DNA from: Periplaneta americana
Lineage: Eukaryota; Arthropoda; Insecta; Blattodea; Blattidae
Direction: 5' to 3'
Length of the DNA: 64,000 nt
Assembly (NCBI RefSeq): GCF_040183065.1
Contig: NC_091131.1
Coordinates: 15,951,800 to 16,015,799, forward strand
Shown: in pieces, positions 59,410 through 64,000 of the stretch
Numbering within the stretch: the first letter of the stretch is position 1
Layout of the letters: each line of letters begins with the position of its first letter
Made by a program: the position numbers and the translations under genes
Notes under the pieces: model-generated
Databases searched by the model: none
What the model was told of the DNA's origin: nothing
The model's input: the letters and a program-made list of their open reading frames with translations, nothing else

Positions 59410-59583
59410 CTGCTTTTCCCCAATAGACTAAATTGCTAGAAAAATTTCTTTCCAAGAGCGGAAATTCGATGTTGTACTGAAACAAGCTGCACTCGGTCAT
59501 GTCCACGACGTTGGTCGACAGACGCACAAACAAGTGGGAAGTGCCCACCACATAGATTGTATTGCGATGTGGAACGCCCTCAA
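59410..59583 (-). CDS. Ig-gene exon B1: first half of the second Ig-like domain
   Basis: Acceptor TTTTTGTCCACAG, 174 bases (58 codons), donor GTAATA; phase 1 to phase 1. The peptide contains VPHRNTIYVVGTSHLFVRLS, MTECSLFQYNIEFP and NFSSNLVYWGKAG. TEC aligns with the strand C second-pair cysteine; there is no strand B cysteine. One N-glycosylation site (NFS). Together with B2 it makes a 95-residue domain, the same size as the single-exon domain D. Confidence 0.82.
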
Positions 59584-59846
59584 CTGTGGACAAAAAAAAT
59601 CTTAACTCCACTAATGACAAATGTGCACTATAAATGTGAAACAGTACTCGGCGTTACAGATGACAAAATATAGTCATTCAAAAGTCACTTTAAAATTTGA
59701 GGAGTGATAAATCTTAAAAATTTTGAGGTAGAAAAGAAACTAAAATATCACTGCGTTGGGAAAACAGTGGGGTTTTGTCTTTACAAACAATTTCATCATG
59801 TCTTCAGTTCTGCTATTTAACAATAGTATATTACAATACGAGGTCG

Positions 59847-59931
59847 GGAAGTGCTTTTTACAAAATCGAGGAAAAGTTTGAAAAACGAGCAGGGCGAGTT
59901 TTTCAATTTCCGAAATTTTGTAATGCACTTC
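59847..59931. repeat. Fold-back related to family C
   Basis: Arms GAAGTGCTTTTTACAAAAT and ATTTTGTAATGCACTTC around a TCGAGGAAAAGTTTGAAAAA/GTTTTTCAATTTCCGA stem. The inner part resembles the family C hairpin (CGAGGAAAAGATTGAAAAAG) while the outer arms differ. Confidence 0.7.
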
Positions 59932-60293
59932 ACAAACGTTTATTGTACAGTATTTTTTGCACGATAGCATATTTTGACTGTGACTGATGTTTGCAGTGTG
60001 GCGAACGTACAAACTTCACCATCAACTTCAAATGTGAAGGAGTAAAAATGATTCAATTACTTGTAATATTTCGTGTTCAGTTGGAATAATTTTTATTTCT
60101 TTTTGTTAAGTGAAATTTGAATTGCTTAAATAAACTTCATTACATTTCAAATGCAGTGATTTGTTTCGTGTAACTAGCACTGTGTTCTGCATATGAATTT
60201 TACATGCGTTGTAGAATTGTAGCATATAGAAAGCAGTGGTTTTCATTACAACCCTAGACCACTTATTTGTAATATTTCAACACACTTATCTAG

Positions 60294-60780
60294 ATGAAAG
60301 AGGAGTGGAACTGAAAAAAATTCTCTCCGGCATTGGGATTTGAACCCGGGTTTTCAGCTTTACGTGCTGACGCTCTATCCACTAAGCCACACCGGATTCC
60401 CATCCCAATGCCGGATTGAACCCTCTCGGTTTAAGTTCACCTTTTGGGTTCCCTCTAGTGACCTACCCTCATGCACTGCGTCATAGATGTATGAGCAGTG
60501 GCACAATGTCCACACATGTGCAGAGGTGCACTCGTTATGAGTGACTAAGTGGCCGGGATCCGACGGAGTAAGCGCCGTCTTAAATCACTAAGTGATTATT
60601 TTTCGCATATCATATATTATTACGATGTACCGAAGTACATATGATATGTCCGTGCAGAAATTCTGCGTCATCATATGGTGAAAGAGAATTTTTCTCAGTT
60701 CCACTCCTCTTTCATCATATGATGACGCAGAATTTCTGCACAGAAATGTCATATGTACTTCGGTACATCGTAATAATATA
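60294..60780 (-). mobile_element. tRNA-headed SINE (SINE3) with large fold-back
   Basis: Read on the minus strand: a tRNA-like head (60326-60396) followed by AATTTTTTTCAGTTCCACTC. That tail recurs inverted at 60682-60714, inside the loop of a second palindrome with arms ATTACGATGTACCGAAGTAC (60620) and its inverse (60750-60775). Confidence 0.8.
60326..60396 (-). pseudogene. tRNA-like head of SINE3 (tRNA-Tyr-like, anticodon GTA)
   Basis: A 7-bp acceptor stem pairs UCCGGUG with UGCCGGA (two G-U pairs). A box TGGCTTAGTGGATAGAGC, a 4-bp anticodon stem CAGC/GCTG with loop ACGTAAA (anticodon GTA) and B box GGGTTCAAATCC are all present. The T stem is only three pairs and there is no intron as in nuclear tRNA-Tyr genes, so it is treated as a SINE head rather than a working tRNA. 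Confidence 0.65.
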
Positions 60781-60784
60781 CGTA

Positions 60785-61718
60785 CAGTAGAACCTCTATT
60801 ATCCGTGGTAATGAAGGGTGTGAGCTGAACGGTTAATCGAAAAAAATCGGATAATCCGTACCATAGAAGAATTAAGTGTTTCATAATGCAGTATCGAAAT
60901 TTTTCTCCGTGGCCATGTGTTTTAACACATTAGGTAGTGGATCAGAAGTTTTAAGTATAATAGCTCTGTTGGAAAGAGTGAGTGAAAAAAGAATAATGCT
61001 TAAACTGATCAGGAAGAGAAAAAGGAATTGGCTGGGTCACTGACTGAGAAGAAACTTCCTACTAAAGGATTTACTCGAAGGAATGGTGAACGGGAGAAGA
61101 TTTCGGGGCAGAAGAAAATATCAAATAATAGACGGCATTAAGATATATGGATATTTGCGAAGACTAAGAGGAAGGCAGAAAATAGGAAAGACTGGAGAAT
61201 GCTGGGTTTGCAGTGACAGAACACTATGAATGAATGAATGAATATCAATGACGGTTTTCTAAGGGTCAAGAAAACTTCCTATGATAGATTTCCGTGGAAA
61301 GATAGGAAAACTATAGGTCTCACGTTATAATTTATACACTTTATCCTTGTTTTTTTATTAAATACCTCACAGTTGTAACTCCAATCCCGTATTCCGATGT
61401 GAGATGAACCATAGTTCCTCTTTTCCAAAACCACTCAATTACATGCACTTATCTTCGATACTTACTTAGCACAACATATTGTATTCTTTTGGCACTTCTA
61501 GAAGACGTTTTGCAGAGAAATTAAACAGGTCACTCGAACAGTAGGTCATAATGCGTAAGGACAAAGGCTTGTATTATAATATCACTCTCTATAAAAAAAA
61601 ATACGTACTAATGTATTGTGCAATACTCAATATTTTTTCTGCAACAAAAAAGGAGAGAATGACAGACGGATAATCTAACAATCTGTTAATAGGGTGACGG
61701 ATAATTGGGGTTCTACTG
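60785..61718. mobile_element. pogo/Tigger-like MITE
   Basis: CAGTAGAACCTCTATTATCC at the left and the inverse of CAGTAGAACCCCAATTATCC at the right, TA on both sides (60783-60784, 61719-61720). These termini are characteristic of pogo/Tigger elements. A LINE fragment is nested at 60970-61245; no transposase is seen. Confidence 0.88.
60970..61245 (+). pseudogene. LINE fragment nested in the pogo-like MITE
   Basis: Encodes RIMLKLIRKRKRNWLGH, then LKDLLEGMVNGRRFRGRRKY and QIIDGIKIYG, the same family as 14725-15841. It ends in four ATGA units (61228-61243). Dead by frameshift and one stop (H*LRR). Confidence 0.82.
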
Positions 61719-62839
61719 TATCTAGGTTGGTAACTCTGAATTCAGTAAACTCAACTTTCAATCGTGGCGGCCGTTTGCTGTAATGACGGAAAGACACACT
61801 ATCGTCCAAAAACATGCTCTTGCGTTACCGTGCACTCGTTCTGTAGTGCATCTCTGCAACTCACTGCAGCAGTTCAGCCCTGCTGGTGTTACAAGTGATT
61901 GTAACCAACGAGTTAGAAAGAGAAAGATATAGAGTGGTCATTGCGCCGCCATGTTTGAAGAAAATTGAACGACCGTCCGCCATGAACTTATGCGCCCAAA
62001 ACAAAGTGGGCGTGGCATTAGAATCGTCAGCTGTCAAAATTTCGTTTGAAGCGAGGACATTTTCTTTATGTCAGGTGTAAAGATTTACTAACGTAAGTAT
62101 ATTAAGATAATATAGTAACGTGAGATGGAAAATTCGCCATTATGCATTATTTTTCCTCCTTACAAATAGTTGCTTTCTTCCTTCCCTTACAACCTCAAGA
62201 CCCTCACATGTATTCTTCACTCAATAATCTCATCACTTATCAGCTTATCAAATAAAAGTTCTAATTCGTCTAACCATTCATGGCTGTGTTAGTACAGACT
62301 CCAAAACAACATCATTGTCATGTTTGTCTTGCCGTGAGAGTACTAATTAAGAAATAAAAGCTGGTGAATATCGTATTTTGAGAACTTTACTAATCTGATT
62401 TAAATTCTCACACCACTATTAGGTCCACATGATATGATGAAAGCCTTTCATTTTAAAATAATTACTGTTGGCTGAGGAAAACATCATAACAGTTATGTTA
62501 TATGATTCGTGATTTCTCTTCTTCGTTATATCTGTGGACTCCTCACTTTATTTTTCATAACGCATTCACAATCACAGCTCAATGAGCACACCCGTACTGA
62601 TCTGTGTTACTGAAACCAAAGCTGATCTGCTACTGCAGGTAATGTACAGCCCTGTCGAGTTCCCCTCCAAGCCGATTCACTCCCTCCAGATAGGGGAATA
62701 GGAACAGCACATTGCACAGAGACAAGTGCACAATGTGCAGGGTTTTGACATGCCTGAATTATAGTATTACTCTTTGGTATTAGTGAACTCCATACGTCTA
62801 TTTCACCTGCAGTAGTCTAACAAGTAAGATTTGACTCAC
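61719..62839. other. Intron; no gene recognised
   Basis: A GC-richer patch at 61760-62050 contains a 64-codon plus-strand frame without family resemblance. No Ig exon seen. Confidence 0.4.
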
Positions 62840-63148
62840 CTTTTTCTGGCAGGTAGAAATACTCCGTGAAGCTAGCTTGGTCTCCGTATTCAGCTGTTAT
62901 GATGTACGGTTGTAAATACTTATACACGTTGGACAGGTGTATCTTGCACAAGTTTGGCTTTCCGCTGTAGGACATATCCTTACAAATGGGCGCTGTCCCC
63001 ACGGGACCTGACCCGGCCTCGAACACACATTCCTCGCCGTCTGGCATTCTCACGGTGCAGGTCACCGGGGTGTCATCGGAAATACTGAATGATGACATGT
63101 CGAAGTCATACCAGGAATAGTAGGGAATATCTACTATCTTCCCACGGG
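62840..63148 (-). CDS. Ig-gene exon A: first visible Ig-like domain
   Basis: Acceptor GATCCGAATTTTTCAG, 309 bases (103 codons), donor GTGAGT; phase 1 to phase 1. The peptide contains RGKIVDIPYYSWYDFDMSSF, DDTPVTCTVRMPDGEECVFE, GTAPICKDMSYSGK, NLCKIHLSNVYKYLQP and ITAEYGDQASFTEYFYLPEK. VTC with its P-D-G turn and NLC align with the second-pair cysteines of later domains; ECV and PIC are an extra pair unique to this domain. The canonical strand B and F cysteines are missing. Because it starts in phase 1, at least one more exon (the signal peptide) must lie beyond 64000. Confidence 0.87.
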
Positions 63149-64000
63149 CTGAAAAATTCGGATCAAAAAGTAGTTTTAGAGATCTAACAAGTTTCACAAT
63201 TTTAGCTAAAATCAGCAGAGAACATTAAATGACCACAACGTTGAATTACGGATATGTAGACAGCAGTGGCTGCTCCCGCATATTTCTTAAGAGGAGGAAA
63301 GAAGTTAACAGCACGAAATGACACCTTCTTGAATGAAACATGCTACAAACTAGCCTACATGCATACATGTACGACCAGATAGTGTTCGGGTTGGCTTCCC
63401 TTTTGTATAGCAATAATCTGTTCTTGTAAAATGAGTTTCCTAAATAGTTTTCACTTCTATTTATTGTTGAATAATTGCACAAATTACCGTTACAAGGAAA
63501 TTCACAACCTCGCAGCATTTTTGCATACACTACAGCATCACACGCGTTGGAAGAGACCAGCTACTAACACGTAACCAGAACCGTTTTACGGAAATGGAAA
63601 TGAAAAATAATCTGTTAGGAAAGCGAGAACACTGCACCCACCCACGTGGTCTGTGTTACCACATGTACATTTTACATGTTCAGTATCACATGCTTTTGAA
63701 GAATGTCAGTTCTTGTAAAGTCATACTACCATTATTTTTCAAAGCTGCCCTTGGCCGATTAATTTTTTATGTTAAAAATAATGCAGTTTGGAGTACTTTC
63801 AATTTAAAAAAATATTGGTACAAAACTAAAAACTTGGCTGTTGTCCTGTCTATTAGACAATGAATGGAAGTGAATTTCAGTGGCCAAAATGATCTACTAT
63901 ACTAACGTAGAACTACTTCCTCTTTGTTTTATACAACCCCGACTTTAACTTTCAAATATCCTCGAAAGTTTCAAATCATGAATAGTACCCTATACATATA
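63149..64000. other. Upstream intron of the Ig gene; no exon found
   Basis: AT-rich with short open frames on both strands; none has a signal peptide or an Ig signature. Confidence 0.45.

Overview
This is eukaryotic, almost certainly insect, DNA: AT-rich, intron-bearing and packed with decayed transposons. The mix of repeats (tRNA-headed SINEs, several non-LTR retrotransposon families ending in GTAA or AAAT tails, Penelope-like elements, and mariner, hAT and Harbinger-like elements) is what I would expect from a large blattodean (cockroach or termite) genome. That placement is inference from recognised repeat types, not from a search. There are no bacterial genes, operons or CRISPR arrays.

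The only host protein-coding signal I can support is on the minus strand. Eight exons (A 62840-63148, B1 59410-59583, B2 59143-59253, C 49756-50016, D 44772-45056, E 33782-34102, F 31306-31465, G 25888-26053) have splice sites at both ends and phases that join in order (1-1 through exon E, then 1-2 and 2-0). They encode six successive Ig-like domains of an extracellular protein. The first exon(s) lie beyond 64000, and I could not find the 3' end. The three membrane-distal domains keep only a second, unusual cysteine pair; the three later domains carry both that pair and the canonical Ig pair. At the left edge a separate minus-strand exon (44-163) encodes a start codon and signal peptide, so a second secreted-protein gene begins there and runs out of the window. 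An array of eight 184-bp tandem repeats sits about 150 bp upstream of its start codon.

Layout: 1-2.1 kb signal-peptide exon, 184-bp array and a Penelope fragment. 2.8-15.8 kb nested DNA transposons and LINE pieces. 18.0-18.8 kb a 15-unit, roughly 50-bp tandem array. 20.2-22.75 kb a mariner element with a second TA-flanked transposon of DD41D spacing inside it. 23.6-25.5 kb fold-back elements. 25.9-34.1 kb the last exons with an inverted pair of LINE copies in one intron. 34.9-44.7 kb hAT, LINE, SINE and MITE nests. 44.8-50 kb exons D and C around a cluster of Penelope-like ends, three of which contain hammerhead-ribozyme-like cores. 50.2-59.1 kb LINE copies (one with a long open reverse transcriptase frame), a hAT element and a GATA microsatellite. 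59.1-63.1 kb the first three visible exons, a tRNA-derived SINE and a pogo-like element.

Most transposon insertions sit in introns of the Ig gene. Many could be dated relative to each other from target-site duplications and nesting.
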